From: Algihabitans albus
GTDB lineage: Bacteria; Pseudomonadota; Alphaproteobacteria; Kiloniellales; DSM-21159
Assembly: GCF_003572205.1 (NCBI RefSeq)
Contig: NZ_QXNY01000003.1
Span: 1 to 64,000 of the forward strand
DNA length: 64,000 nt
Direction of reading: 5' to 3'
Part shown: one piece after another, positions 18,169 to 27,051 of the stretch
Numbering within the stretch: the stretch's first letter is position 1
Layout of the letters: the number at the start of each line of letters is the position of its first letter
Program-made: the position numbers and the translations under genes
The notes under the pieces: generated by a model
Database searches by the model: none
The model's input: only the letters and a program-made list of their open reading frames with translations
What the model was told of the DNA's origin: nothing

Positions 18169-19896
18169 ATGACCGATCTCGCCCAACCCACCCCGTCATC
18201 GTCGCGCCGCGTAACCGCAAGTCTGAAGCGGGAGACGCCCGAGACGAAGGCTCCCAGGCTCAAGTCCGGCACTTGGCTCACCGCTACGGCCGTGGCGGTT
18301 GCCGGACTACTGGCCTTGCCGGTCCTTGGGGTGTTCGCGAGCTTGTTTCAAAGGAGCGATGGTGCCTGGCAGCATCTGGCAGAGACTGTGCTGCCCGACT
18401 TCATCGTCAATACCCTCTATCTCACGGTCCTGGTGGGAGGCGGTGTGTTGTTGGTCGGCGTCGCCACGGCCTGGCTCGTTACCATGTGCCGTTTTCCCGG
18501 TCGGCGTTTGTTCGAGTGGGCTCTGATCCTCCCCTTGGCATTCCCCGCCTACGTCATCGCCTACGCTTACACCGACTTCCTGCAGCACCCCGGCCCGGTC
18601 CAGACACTGCTGCGCGAGCTGACCGGTTGGGGCCCGCGCGACTACTGGTTCCCTCAGATTCGTTCGATCGAAGGCGCCGGGTTGATGTTCACCCTGGTGC
18701 TCTATCCCTACGTCTACCTTCTGGCGCGCACGGCCTTCCTGAACCAGTCCGTCTGCGCGCTCGAGGTCAGCCGCACACTGGGTCGCAGCGCCTGGTCTTC
18801 TTTTCGCCACGTCGCCATGCCGCTCGCCCGTCCGGCCATCGTGACCGGCACGGCGCTGGCGCTGATGGAAACGCTGGCCGACTTCGGCACCGTGGCTCAC
18901 TTCGGGGTGCCAACCTTCACCACCGGCATTTATCGGGCCTGGTTTTCCATGGGGGATCGGATTGCGGCCGCACAGCTGGCCGCCAGCCTGCTCGGCTTCG
19001 TCGTCCTGCTGCTATTCCTTGAACGCTGGCAACGCGGTCGCGCCCGCTACTTTCAGACCGGCCGCAAGTATCAGGAGCTTCCGGGCTATCGCCTGGTGGG
19101 CTGGCGTGCGGCGGCGGCCCTGACCGTCTGCGGCTTGCCGCTGGCCTTAGGATTCCTGCTGCCGCTCGTCATTCTGGTCGAGATGCATTTCAGCGGGGGA
19201 CACGACCTCTTCGGACCACGCTATCTAAAGCTGGTGTTCAACTCCTTCACTCTGGCCGGCGTCGCCGCGGTCCTAGCCGTCGGACTGGCCCTCTCCATGG
19301 CATATGCCGCCCGTCTCAGTCCTGGCCTGGTGACACGGAGCGCCAACCGCATGGCAAGCCTGGGCTACGCCGTTCCGGGATCGATCATAGCGGTGGGCGT
19401 GCTGATCCCGCTGGCGGGATTCGACAACGCGTTAGATGCCTGGATGCGTGCAACCTTCGGTCTGTCGACCGGCCTGTTGCTAACCGGCAGCATCGCCGGC
19501 CTGGTCTTCGCCTACCTGGTCCGCTTCATGGCGGTGGCCCTGAACACGGTGGAGTCCAGCCTGGCGAAAGTCACGCCCGCGATGGACGACGCCGCCCGCA
19601 CGCTCGGTGCCAGCAGCGGCAGCGCCTTGCGCCGCGTCCACATGCCATTGCTGCGCGGCGGACTGCTGACGGCCGGACTGATCGTCTTCGTCGATGTGAT
19701 GAAGGAGTTGCCGGCCACACTGATCATGCGCCCCTTCAATTTCGATACGCTCGCCGTGCAGGCTTACCGCCTGGCCAGCGACGAGCGACTGACCGAGGCC
19801 GCAACTCCGTCTCTGGCGATCGTGGCCGTCGGGTTGCTGCCTGTCATCCTGCTCAGCCGGGAAATCATGAAGTCGCGGCCGGGGTATCGCGGTTAG
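18169..19896 (+). CDS. Iron(III) ABC transporter permease (fused double permease, FbpB/SfuB type)
   Basis: A 575-residue inner-membrane protein made of two tandem permease halves, about 12 transmembrane segments in all. Each half has an EAA-type loop: the first near LEVSRTLGRSAWSSFRHVAMPLARPAI, the second near DAARTLGASSGSALRRVHMPLL. This fused form is typical of ferric iron permeases of the FbpABC family. The ATG at 18169 is preferred over an upstream TTG because sequence before it lacks permease character. The binding protein is encoded convergently just downstream. No ATPase gene (fbpC) is in the window, so it must be elsewhere or shared. Confidence 0.92.
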   Translation: MTDLAQPTPSSSRRVTASLKRETPETKAPRLKSGTWLTATAVAVAGLLALPVLGVFASLFQRSDGAWQHLAETVLPDFIVNTLYLTVLVGGGVLLVGVATAWLVTMCRFPGRRLFEWALILPLAFPAYVIAYAYTDFLQHPGPVQTLLRELTGWGPRDYWFPQIRSIEGAGLMFTLVLYPYVYLLARTAFLNQSVCALEVSRTLGRSAWSSFRHVAMPLARPAIVTGTALALMETLADFGTVAHFGVPTFTTGIYRAWFSMGDRIAAAQLAASLLGFVVLLLFLERWQRGRARYFQTGRKYQELPGYRLVGWRAAAALTVCGLPLALGFLLPLVILVEMHFSGGHDLFGPRYLKLVFNSFTLAGVAAVLAVGLALSMAYAARLSPGLVTRSANRMASLGYAVPGSIIAVGVLIPLAGFDNALDAWMRATFGLSTGLLLTGSIAGLVFAYLVRFMAVALNTVESSLAKVTPAMDDAARTLGASSGSALRRVHMPLLRGGLLTAGLIVFVDVMKELPATLIMRPFNFDTLAVQAYRLASDERLTEAATPSLAIVAVGLLPVILLSREIMKSRPGYRG

Positions 19897-19990
19897 ACGG
19901 CACTCGCAGCGAAAGAGCTGGCGCAGCGAACGAGTTGGCAAGCCCGGTGACAACCCCCTGCTTCGAACGCGCGATGTCCCCTCACGATGA

Positions 19991-20018
19991 AGGGCGCGCC
20001 CTTCGCAGGACGCGCCCT
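19991..20018 (-). terminator. Hairpin between convergent iron-transport genes
   Basis: The 8-bp arms AGGGCGCG and CGCGCCCT with a 12-nt loop lie between the permease and binding-protein stops. A nested alternative palindrome, GAAGGGCG/CGCCCTTC, overlaps the left arm. It probably ends transcription of one or both genes, although the following bases are not T-rich. Confidence 0.45.
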
Positions 20019-20044
20019 CGTCGCTCGATCACTCGAAGGTCGGC

Positions 20045-21097
20045 TTATTCGTAGCCGACTCGGTCGTAGATCTGCTGTGCCAGCGCCTGATTGGCACCAT
20101 AGACCGTCAGCGAGATCCCATCCTCTTCGTAGTCGCCCATCTCCTTAAGGCTGTCGGGCAACTCCACGCCGACGACAGCCGGATACTCGTCGTTGCCTTC
20201 CGCGAAGTACTGCTGCGCCTGATCGCTGGCCAAGTACTCCAGGAACTTGATGGCATTTTCCTGGTTCGGTGCGGTTGCCACGACACCGGCGCCTGAAATA
20301 TTCGCGTGGGATCCAGTCGTCTGCTGGTTCGGGAAGACCCAGCCAACCATGTCCGTGCTGCCGGACAGACCGTCGACATCCTTACGCAGGGCGCGGGCGA
20401 AGTAGTAGGTGTTGGCAACCGCGATCTCGCACTCGCCGGAGACGATGGCGCGAATCTGATCGGTGTCACCGCCTTCCGGATCGCGTGCCCGGTTGGCCCA
20501 GACACCGGCCGCCCACTCCTCGGCCGCCTCTTCTCCCTTGTGATCGATAAGCGCGGCCATCAGGGAGAGCATGTAGATGTTCGACGAGGTGCGCGTACAG
20601 ACCATGCCCTCGTACTGCGGATCGGCCAACGCTTCGTAGGTCTGTGGCGGCGCTTCCACATCGTTCTTGTCATAGAAGATCACCCGCACACGCTTCGAAA
20701 AGCCGAACCAGTGCCCCTCGTCATCACGCAGGTGGCTGGGGATCCGTTCGTTGAGGAGGTCGTTCTCAACAGGGGCCAGAAGCCCCATCTCCTCAGCCTT
20801 CCAAAGACGGCCGGCATCCACCGTGATCAACAGATCTGCCGGGCTGTTGGCGCCTTCGCTGTTGATGCGCTCCAGCAGAACGTCGGCACTGTCCTCGATC
20901 CGGTTGATGGTGATACCGGTCTGCTCCTCGAAATCGCTGTAGAGCCGCTCATCGGTATCGTAATGACGAGAAGAGTAGATGTTGAGTTCGCCCTCGGCCT
21001 GGGCTTGGCCGGGAAGGCCGGCGGTGGCGATCAGGGCGGCGCCGACAGCGCCGGCCAGAAGTCCGCGCCGGGTTGATTCGCCTCGGGTGACGCGCAT
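20045..21097 (-). CDS. Iron(III) ABC transporter substrate-binding protein (FbpA-like)
   Basis: About 350 residues. The N-terminus has a twin-arginine signal (STRRGLLAGAVGAAL) ending in AQA, then GELNIYSSRHYDTDERLY, the classic start of ferric-binding proteins. Adjacent tyrosines in ANTYYFAR match the iron-coordinating Tyr pair of FbpA. The periplasmic protein would pass Fe3+ to the convergent permease. ATG 21097 is chosen because it follows AAGGACA and begins the Tat signal; the long in-frame upstream extension is not credible. A 15-bp palindrome similar to a Fur box lies about 130 bases upstream, indicating iron repression. Confidence 0.92.
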   Translation of the reverse strand: MRVTRGESTRRGLLAGAVGAALIATAGLPGQAQAEGELNIYSSRHYDTDERLYSDFEEQTGITINRIEDSADVLLERINSEGANSPADLLITVDAGRLWKAEEMGLLAPVENDLLNERIPSHLRDDEGHWFGFSKRVRVIFYDKNDVEAPPQTYEALADPQYEGMVCTRTSSNIYMLSLMAALIDHKGEEAAEEWAAGVWANRARDPEGGDTDQIRAIVSGECEIAVANTYYFARALRKDVDGLSGSTDMVGWVFPNQQTTGSHANISGAGVVATAPNQENAIKFLEYLASDQAQQYFAEGNDEYPAVVGVELPDSLKEMGDYEEDGISLTVYGANQALAQQIYDRVGYE

Positions 21098-21224
21098 TGT
21101 CCTTATGATCCTCCAAGTTCTCCTGTTTGCGTCCGCCTCGTCGTCCGTCGGCTTCTTGAAAGCGACAGAAAGCGAAGCGCGAACGGTTGCCAGCCATTTT
21201 AGGTTGAATAAACCTGCAAATAAC

Positions 21225-21239
21225 TGAGAACCATTCTCA
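21225..21239. promoter_or_regulatory. Fur-like iron box upstream of the iron-binding protein gene
   Basis: TGAGAA-CCA-TTCTCA has perfect 6-bp arms. In the 7-1-7 Fur layout (TGATAATNATTATCA) it keeps the ends and most of the core. It lies about 128 bases upstream of the binding-protein ATG, a sensible place for an iron-responsive operator. Fur, Mur or another iron regulator could be the reader. Confidence 0.6.
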
Positions 21240-21337
21240 TTCGCGACGCTAATGCAATTCACTCGCACACGCAAGGGATTTCGGCGATTAGGGCAGTCCG
21301 AAGCGCTGCCGTGCACGGCGGGAACTCGGAGACGCTC

Positions 21338-21973
21338 TCACTCGACGATTGTCGCAGAAAAGCTGACTTCGCCGGGCGTATCGGTCGCCACGGAAAGTTG
21401 GCTGCCCGAGAGACGGATCAATTGTTGAGTGAAGTAGGCATGAACGTTGCGCGGCGTGAGATCGTCGATCTCGGCATGCTCGTCGAGACCGATTTCACTT
21501 TCCGGACGCAACCGGGCGTCAATGCCTTGCGCGGTAACGGTCAGGTCGGCGCCGGCGCCAGCGCCGACGATCGCTAGTACCACCTTGCCGCCACGAGGCA
21601 GGCTCTCCGCCCCCAGTTGACTGAGGTTGAGGATCAGCTTGGGAAGGCTGGCCGGCAGCATGGCCGGCAGGTTCTCGGGCCACACCAAAACCGACTTCTG
21701 GTGTTGCAGCATCTTCTCGACGAGATCGCGGACCATGCCGTAGTCGGTCACGCCGCCGCCGCTGGCTCCGTAGGCCAAGCGGTAGAACTGCAGCACAGTA
21801 CCGGCATGCTGAGCACTCGAATTGACCAGCTTGACCGCCTCGTCCCCCATGAGCAGGTCGTCTTCGGCCAGCAACTCCATACCGTTGTTGACCGCACCGA
21901 CCGGTCCCACGAGGTCGTGACACAGCTTGGAAGCCAACAACTCCGACAAACGCAGGTCCGCTGCAGCTGCCAT
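21338..21973 (-). CDS. chpT: Histidine phosphotransferase ChpT
   Basis: A 211-residue protein with the dimerisation/phosphoacceptor helix LLASKLCHDLVGPVGAVNNG, where His19 would be phosphorylated, followed by a degenerate ATPase-like fold lacking nucleotide-binding boxes. This is the pattern of ChpT (formerly DUF2328), which relays phosphate from CckA to CtrA and CpdR in alphaproteobacteria. A ctrA gene lies 13 kb away. GAAGGAGGGGG precedes the ATG as a strong ribosome-binding site. It is probably monocistronic, between the iron-binding protein gene and a divergent DUF3553 gene. Confidence 0.9.
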   Translation of the reverse strand: MAAAADLRLSELLASKLCHDLVGPVGAVNNGMELLAEDDLLMGDEAVKLVNSSAQHAGTVLQFYRLAYGASGGGVTDYGMVRDLVEKMLQHQKSVLVWPENLPAMLPASLPKLILNLSQLGAESLPRGGKVVLAIVGAGAGADLTVTAQGIDARLRPESEIGLDEHAEIDDLTPRNVHAYFTQQLIRLSGSQLSVATDTPGEVSFSATIVE

Positions 21974-22178
21974 CGTTTATTCCCCCTCCTTCTTCACGCT
22001 AGACCGCCCTCCCGCCGCATAGCGGCAAGCTGGCGTCGCTCCTGAGATTTCAACGCACCGACCCAGGACCATAGACTGACCAGTCGCAGTTGCCCTGCGT
22101 CAAGGGGTGGTGTGCCACAACCTCCTAGTCTCGGGTCTCGGTCTCGAAGAAGTTTCGGGCGATGGAGGGAGGAAGCGC

Positions 22179-22373
22179 ATGAACGTGGAATTGGTGCCGG
22201 GTGCAATGGTGCGTCATCCGGAAAAACCCGAATGGGGCCTGGGACAAGTGCAGTCGGCGATCGGCAGCCGTGTCACGGTCAACTTCGAAGACGCCGGGAA
22301 GCTGCTGATCGACACGAGTAAAGTCAGCCTGACAGTCGTCGATCCCGACGAAGAGGATCGCAGCGAAGGCTGA
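22179..22373 (+). CDS. DUF3553 domain-containing small protein
   Basis: A 64-residue protein starting MNVELVPGAMVRHPEKPEWGLGQVQS, with the short beta-barrel pattern of DUF3553 (a CarD-tail or SH3-like fold: P-G-x-x-V-x-H-P, W-G-x-G-x-V). Its function is unknown; similar small barrels bind nucleic acid or polymerase. The ATG at 22179 follows GGAGGGAGGAAG, a very strong ribosome-binding site, so the longer in-frame version is rejected. It lies 51 bases upstream of the formate dehydrogenase beta gene but is probably a housekeeping gene, being found in many alphaproteobacteria. Confidence 0.8.
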   Translation: MNVELVPGAMVRHPEKPEWGLGQVQSAIGSRVTVNFEDAGKLLIDTSKVSLTVVDPDEEDRSEG

Positions 22374-22424
22374 GAACCGCGAGTGAAGCCGCCGAATAGA
22401 CGGCACAGGTTAGAAGGTGGAGCG

Positions 22425-24161
22425 ATGCCCGAGGGCAACGGCGTGGCGATGAAACGCAAGATCCACCCCGGCTCAGGCCGGCGGAAGGCACCGACGGAGC
22501 CGCGCGGACGCGTTCTGGAGCCCGAAGCGCAGGAAGAAGTCGCCAGCTTGCTCGGCCAGCGGCCGCGGCGCGCCGACCTGCTGATCGAGTATCTTCACCT
22601 GCTGCAAGACACCCATGGCTGCCTGCAGGCCCGCCACCTGCAGGCCCTGGGCGACGAATTGAGCCTGCCGATGGCGGCGGTTTACGAAGTCGCCTCCTTC
22701 TACGCCCACTTCGACATCGTGCTGGACGGCGAAACGCCGCCGCCGCCACTCACCGTAAGGGTTTGCGACTCTCTCACCTGCGAGCTGTTCGGCGCAGCCG
22801 AACTTTTGAACAACTTACCGGACGCCCTCGCTGACGCCGGGCTCGGTGACGCCGTGCGTGTCGTGCGCGCACCCTGTATGGGGCGCTGCGATACGGCCCC
22901 GACCTGCGAAGTGGGCCATCGCCACGTGGACGCGGCAACACCGGAGCGCGTCGTCCAGGCGGCGGAGGGTGCCTACCGGAGGAGCGAACGCCACCCCATC
23001 GCGGCCTCCTACGAAGATCTGCAGGCCTACCGGAGCGGCGGTGGCTACAGGCTGCTGGACGATTGCCGGAACGGCTCACGCAGTGCCAAGGAGATCACCG
23101 ACCTCCTGGCCAACTCGAACCTACGTGGCCTGGGCGGCGCAGGCTTCCCGGCCGGGCAGAAATGGCGTCTGGTCGCTCAACAGCCGAAACCGCGGCTGCT
23201 GGCGGTCAATGCCGACGAGGGCGAACCCGGCACCTTCAAGGACCGCTACTATCTGGAGCGCTGGCCGCACCGCTTTCTGGAAGGAATGCTGATCGCCGCC
23301 TGGGCGGTCGAGGCGGAGCGGTTATTCATCTATCTGCGCGACGAGTACCCAGCCATTCAGCTTATCCTAGAGCGGGAGTTGGCCGAGCTTCGCAAGGCGG
23401 GGGTCCTAAACGGCATAACCGTCGAACTGCGGCGCGGCGCCGGCGCCTACATTTGCGGTGAAGAGTCGGCCATGCTGGAGTCCCTCGAAGGCCGGCGCGG
23501 CTATCCCCGACACAAACCCCCCTACCCGAGCCAGGTCGGTCTGTTCGGGCGCCCGACCCTGACGCACAATGTCGAGACTCTCTACTGGGTTCGCGAAATC
23601 GTCGAACGGGGCGCCGGCTGGTTCGCCAGTCAAGGCCGCAACGGCCGCAAGGGTCTGCGCAGCTTCTCCGTTTCGGGCCGCGTCAAGACTCCGGGCATGA
23701 AGCTGGCTCCGGCCGGCATCACCGTGCGCGACCTGATACAGGAATACTGTGGCGGCATGAGCGACGGACACCGCTTCAAGGGCTATCTGCCCGGCGGCGC
23801 ATCGGGTGGCATCTTGCCGGCGCACTTGGACCACATTCCGCTCGATTTCGGAACGCTCGAGGAGTTCGGCTGCTTCATTGGCTCGGCCGCTGTCGTCGTG
23901 CTGTCCGATCAAGACAACATCAGGCAGGCGGCGCTGAACCTGATGCGCTTCTTCGAGGACGAGTCCTGCGGCCAGTGCACGCCCTGCCGCGTCGGCACGG
24001 AGAAGACCGTCAAGCTGATGCAGGATCCAGTGTGGGATATCGCGCTCTTGTCGGAGCTGGCGGAGACCATGCGCGACGCATCGATCTGCGGCTTGGGCCA
24101 GGCGGCGCCGAACCCCCTCCTGTCCGTTCTGCGTTACTTCCCCGAAGACCTCCAAGCGTAG
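22425..24161 (+). CDS. NAD-dependent formate dehydrogenase, fused beta/gamma (NuoE-NuoF-like) subunit
   Basis: A 578-residue fusion. Residues 30-185 are a NuoE-like thioredoxin domain with a [2Fe-2S] site of Cys114, 119, 151 and 155 (VRVCDSLTCE, APCMGRC). Residues 200-578 are NuoF-like: an FMN/NADH loop RGLGGAGFPAG at about 234-244, GADAYICGEES-like sequence, and a [4Fe-4S] site CGQCTPC at 515-521 plus Cys555. It takes electrons from the alpha subunit and reduces NAD+. The fused form and the order beta then alpha match fdh1B-fdh1A of Methylorubrum extorquens FDH1, a tungsten enzyme. ATG 22425 follows AGAAGGTGGAG; an in-frame GTG at 22383 is less likely. Confidence 0.93.
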   Translation: MPEGNGVAMKRKIHPGSGRRKAPTEPRGRVLEPEAQEEVASLLGQRPRRADLLIEYLHLLQDTHGCLQARHLQALGDELSLPMAAVYEVASFYAHFDIVLDGETPPPPLTVRVCDSLTCELFGAAELLNNLPDALADAGLGDAVRVVRAPCMGRCDTAPTCEVGHRHVDAATPERVVQAAEGAYRRSERHPIAASYEDLQAYRSGGGYRLLDDCRNGSRSAKEITDLLANSNLRGLGGAGFPAGQKWRLVAQQPKPRLLAVNADEGEPGTFKDRYYLERWPHRFLEGMLIAAWAVEAERLFIYLRDEYPAIQLILERELAELRKAGVLNGITVELRRGAGAYICGEESAMLESLEGRRGYPRHKPPYPSQVGLFGRPTLTHNVETLYWVREIVERGAGWFASQGRNGRKGLRSFSVSGRVKTPGMKLAPAGITVRDLIQEYCGGMSDGHRFKGYLPGGASGGILPAHLDHIPLDFGTLEEFGCFIGSAAVVVLSDQDNIRQAALNLMRFFEDESCGQCTPCRVGTEKTVKLMQDPVWDIALLSELAETMRDASICGLGQAAPNPLLSVLRYFPEDLQA

Positions 24162-24177
24162 CGCGCGGGAGACAAAG

Positions 24178-26964
24178 ATGTCGGTGATCGAAAAGATCGA
24201 AACCGTTCCCTTCATTCTCGACGGCTACGAGGTCGAGGCCCGTCCGGGCGAGACGATCTGGCAGGTCGCCAAACGCAGCGGATGGGAAATTCCCCACCTT
24301 TGCTACGCACCCGAACCGGGCTATCAAGCCGACGGCAACTGCCGCGCCTGCATGGTGGAGATCCAGGGCGAACGCACGCTGGCGGCCAGTTGCATTCGAA
24401 CACCGCGCGCCGGCATGCAGGTCGTGACCAACTCGCACCGAGCCGAGTCGGCGCGCCGCATGGTCTTCGAGCTTTTGGTCGCCGACCAGCCGTCGCGCGA
24501 AACGAGTCACGACCCGGACTCCGCTTTCTGGGGATGGGCGGACAAGGTCGGCGTGACCGAAAGCCGTTTCCCGGCACGCCAAGCGCCGAAGATGGATGTC
24601 AGTCATCCGGCGATTGCCGTCAACCTGGATGCCTGCATCCACTGCAACCTTTGCGTCCGAGCCTGCCGTGACGTCCAGGTCAACGACGTGATCGGCATGG
24701 CCTTCAGAGGCCACGACGCCAAGATCGTCTTCGACTTCGACAGTCCGATGGGAGACTCGACCTGCGTGGCCTGCGGGGAATGCGTGCAGGCCTGCCCGAC
24801 CGGTGCCCTGATGGAAGCGAAACTGCTCGACTCGGCCGGTCAGCGCCAAGTCTACGCCGACAAGACGGTCGACAGCATCTGCCCCTACTGCGGCGTGGGC
24901 TGCCAGACCAAGGTTCATATCAAGGACGACCAGATCGTGCAGGTCGACGGCCGGGCCGGACCGGCGAACGAGAACCGGCTCTGCGTCAAGGGTCGCTTTG
25001 GGTTCGATTATGTACGCCATCCCCATCGGCTGACGGTGCCGATGATCCGGCGTGACGACGCACCCAAGACAGGGGACGACGAGGTCGACCCGGCCAACCC
25101 TTGGACGCACTTCCGCGAAGCGACCTGGGAAGAGGCGCTGGAGGTTGCGGCAGAGGGACTGACGACAATTCGAGACCGCGACGGCGGCAAGGCCCTGGCA
25201 GGCTTCGGCTCGGCCAAAGGCTCGAACGAGGAGGCCTATCTGTTTCAGAAGCTGGTGCGAACCGGCTTCGGTACCAACAACGTCGACCACTGCACACGGC
25301 TCTGCCACGCCTCCTCGGTTGCCGCTTTGATGGAAGGCATCGGCTCCGGCGGCGTGACGATTTCCTTCAACGCCGCCCTCGAGTCCGATTGCATCGTCGT
25401 TATCGGTGCCAAACCTGAACAGAACCACCCGGTGGCCGCGACTTATCTCAAACAGGCCGCCAAGCAGGGCGCCAAACTGATCATCATGGATCCGCGCCGT
25501 CACGACACGCTCGCACGCTACGCTTCCCACAATCTTCAGTTCAAACCAGGCAGCGACGTCGCCCTGCTCAACGCCCTGCTTCATGTCATCGTCACCGAGA
25601 ACCTGGCCGACGCGCAGTACGTGCAAGCCCAGACCGAAGGCTACGAAGAACTCAAGCAGCGTATCGCCGCCTACAGCCCCGAACTGATGGCGGAGGTTTG
25701 CGGGATCGACGCGCCGACGATTCGCGAAGTCGCCAGACTCTACGCGACCTCGGAACGCTCGATCATCTTCTGGGGCATGGGCATCTCCCAGCACGTTCAT
25801 GGGACCGACAACACCCGCTGTCTGATCGCATTGGCTCTAATCACCGGGCAGATCGGCCGCCCGGGGACCGGGCTGCACCCTCTGCGCGGCCAGAACAATG
25901 TCCAAGGCGCCTCCGACGCCGGCCTGATCCCGATGGTCTATCCGGACTATCAGTCGGTCGAGACTCCGGAGATACACGCCAAATACCAAGAGTTCTGGGG
26001 CAGCGAGCTGGATCCGGCGGCGGGCCTGACCGTGGTCGAAATCATGCAGGAGATCGCGGCCGGAACCATCAAGGGCATGTATATACTGGGCGAGAACCCG
26101 GCCATGTCGGATCCCGATCAGATCCACGCCCGCAAGGCCCTGGCCAAGCTCGAGCACCTGGTCGTGCAGGACATCTTCCTGACCGAAACGGCGTGGCATG
26201 CAGATGTGGTGCTGCCCGCCTCGGCCCACGCCGAGAAGCTGGGGAGCTACACAAACACCAACCGTCAGGTTCAGATCGGCCGGCCGGTTCTGGATCTGCC
26301 TGGCGCCGCACGGCAGGATTGGTGGATCGTCCAAGCGCTCGCCAAGCAGATCGGTCTCGACTGGGACTACGACGGGCCTCCCGAAGTCTTCGCCGAAATG
26401 GCGCAGGTGATGCCCAGTCTGGCGAACATCACCTGGGACAGGCTGGAGCGCGAAGACTCCGTAACCTATCCCTGCGATGCACCGGATGTACCGGGTACGG
26501 AAGTCATGTTCGCAGAGGGATTTCCCACGGACGACGGTCGCGCAAGGATCGTACCGGTCGACCTGCTGCCGCCGGACGAGCTGCCGGACGCCGATTTCCC
26601 CATGGTCCTGACGACCGGACGCATGTTGGAGCACTGGCATACGGGCGCCATGACGCGCCGCGCCGGCGTGCTCGACGACCTGGAGCCGGCAGCGGTGGCA
26701 AGCCTCCACCCGGTCGAAATCCGTCGACTGAGTCTGCAAACCGGAGGGACGGTACGCATCGCCACCCGGCGCGGCACGATCGAGATCACTCTGCGAGCCG
26801 ACGCCGGCGTGCCACCGGGGATGGTCTTCATCCCCTTCTGCTTCAACGAAGCGGCAGCCAACATCCTCACCAACCCGCAGCTCGACCCCTACGGCAAGAT
26901 CCCGGAGTTCAAGTTCTGCGCGGCCCGGGTGGAGCCGGTCGAGACGCAGAACGCAGCGGAGTAG
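24178..26964 (+). CDS. NAD-dependent formate dehydrogenase, catalytic alpha subunit (FDH1/FdsA type)
   Basis: A 928-residue cytoplasmic bis-MGD enzyme that oxidises formate to CO2. Domains in order are a [2Fe-2S] ferredoxin domain (Cys42, 55, 58, 72), two [4Fe-4S] clusters (CIHCNLCVRAC at 153-163 and CVACGECVQAC at 196-206) and a further [4Fe-4S] site near the active site (Cys235, 238, 242, 269). The metal ligand is Cys376 with His377 (TRLCHASS), and the C-terminal domain binds cofactor. Between residues 100 and 130 the usual extra Cys-rich cluster of NuoG-like proteins is absent. Motifs resemble the tungsten FDH1 of Methylorubrum, and a tungstate transporter lies 22 kb downstream. W rather than Mo is inferred. 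Confidence 0.95.
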   Translation: MSVIEKIETVPFILDGYEVEARPGETIWQVAKRSGWEIPHLCYAPEPGYQADGNCRACMVEIQGERTLAASCIRTPRAGMQVVTNSHRAESARRMVFELLVADQPSRETSHDPDSAFWGWADKVGVTESRFPARQAPKMDVSHPAIAVNLDACIHCNLCVRACRDVQVNDVIGMAFRGHDAKIVFDFDSPMGDSTCVACGECVQACPTGALMEAKLLDSAGQRQVYADKTVDSICPYCGVGCQTKVHIKDDQIVQVDGRAGPANENRLCVKGRFGFDYVRHPHRLTVPMIRRDDAPKTGDDEVDPANPWTHFREATWEEALEVAAEGLTTIRDRDGGKALAGFGSAKGSNEEAYLFQKLVRTGFGTNNVDHCTRLCHASSVAALMEGIGSGGVTISFNAALESDCIVVIGAKPEQNHPVAATYLKQAAKQGAKLIIMDPRRHDTLARYASHNLQFKPGSDVALLNALLHVIVTENLADAQYVQAQTEGYEELKQRIAAYSPELMAEVCGIDAPTIREVARLYATSERSIIFWGMGISQHVHGTDNTRCLIALALITGQIGRPGTGLHPLRGQNNVQGASDAGLIPMVYPDYQSVETPEIHAKYQEFWGSELDPAAGLTVVEIMQEIAAGTIKGMYILGENPAMSDPDQIHARKALAKLEHLVVQDIFLTETAWHADVVLPASAHAEKLGSYTNTNRQVQIGRPVLDLPGAARQDWWIVQALAKQIGLDWDYDGPPEVFAEMAQVMPSLANITWDRLEREDSVTYPCDAPDVPGTEVMFAEGFPTDDGRARIVPVDLLPPDELPDADFPMVLTTGRMLEHWHTGAMTRRAGVLDDLEPAAVASLHPVEIRRLSLQTGGTVRIATRRGTIEITLRADAGVPPGMVFIPFCFNEAAANILTNPQLDPYGKIPEFKFCAARVEPVETQNAAE

Positions 26965-27051
26965 AGCCCGGGCAGCGAGCGCACGATGGAGGGAATCGCC
27001 GTGTGAATGCATGGCGTGGCCGTGACTGGACCGATCGGTTACCTTGGCGGT

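Noticed and set aside
17918-18172. An 84-codon gene overlapping the start of the iron permease
   Set aside because: Although it ends in an ATGA overlap, its amino-acid composition (Ser, Arg, Thr rich, no hydrophobic core) and lack of similarity to anything I know argue against it.
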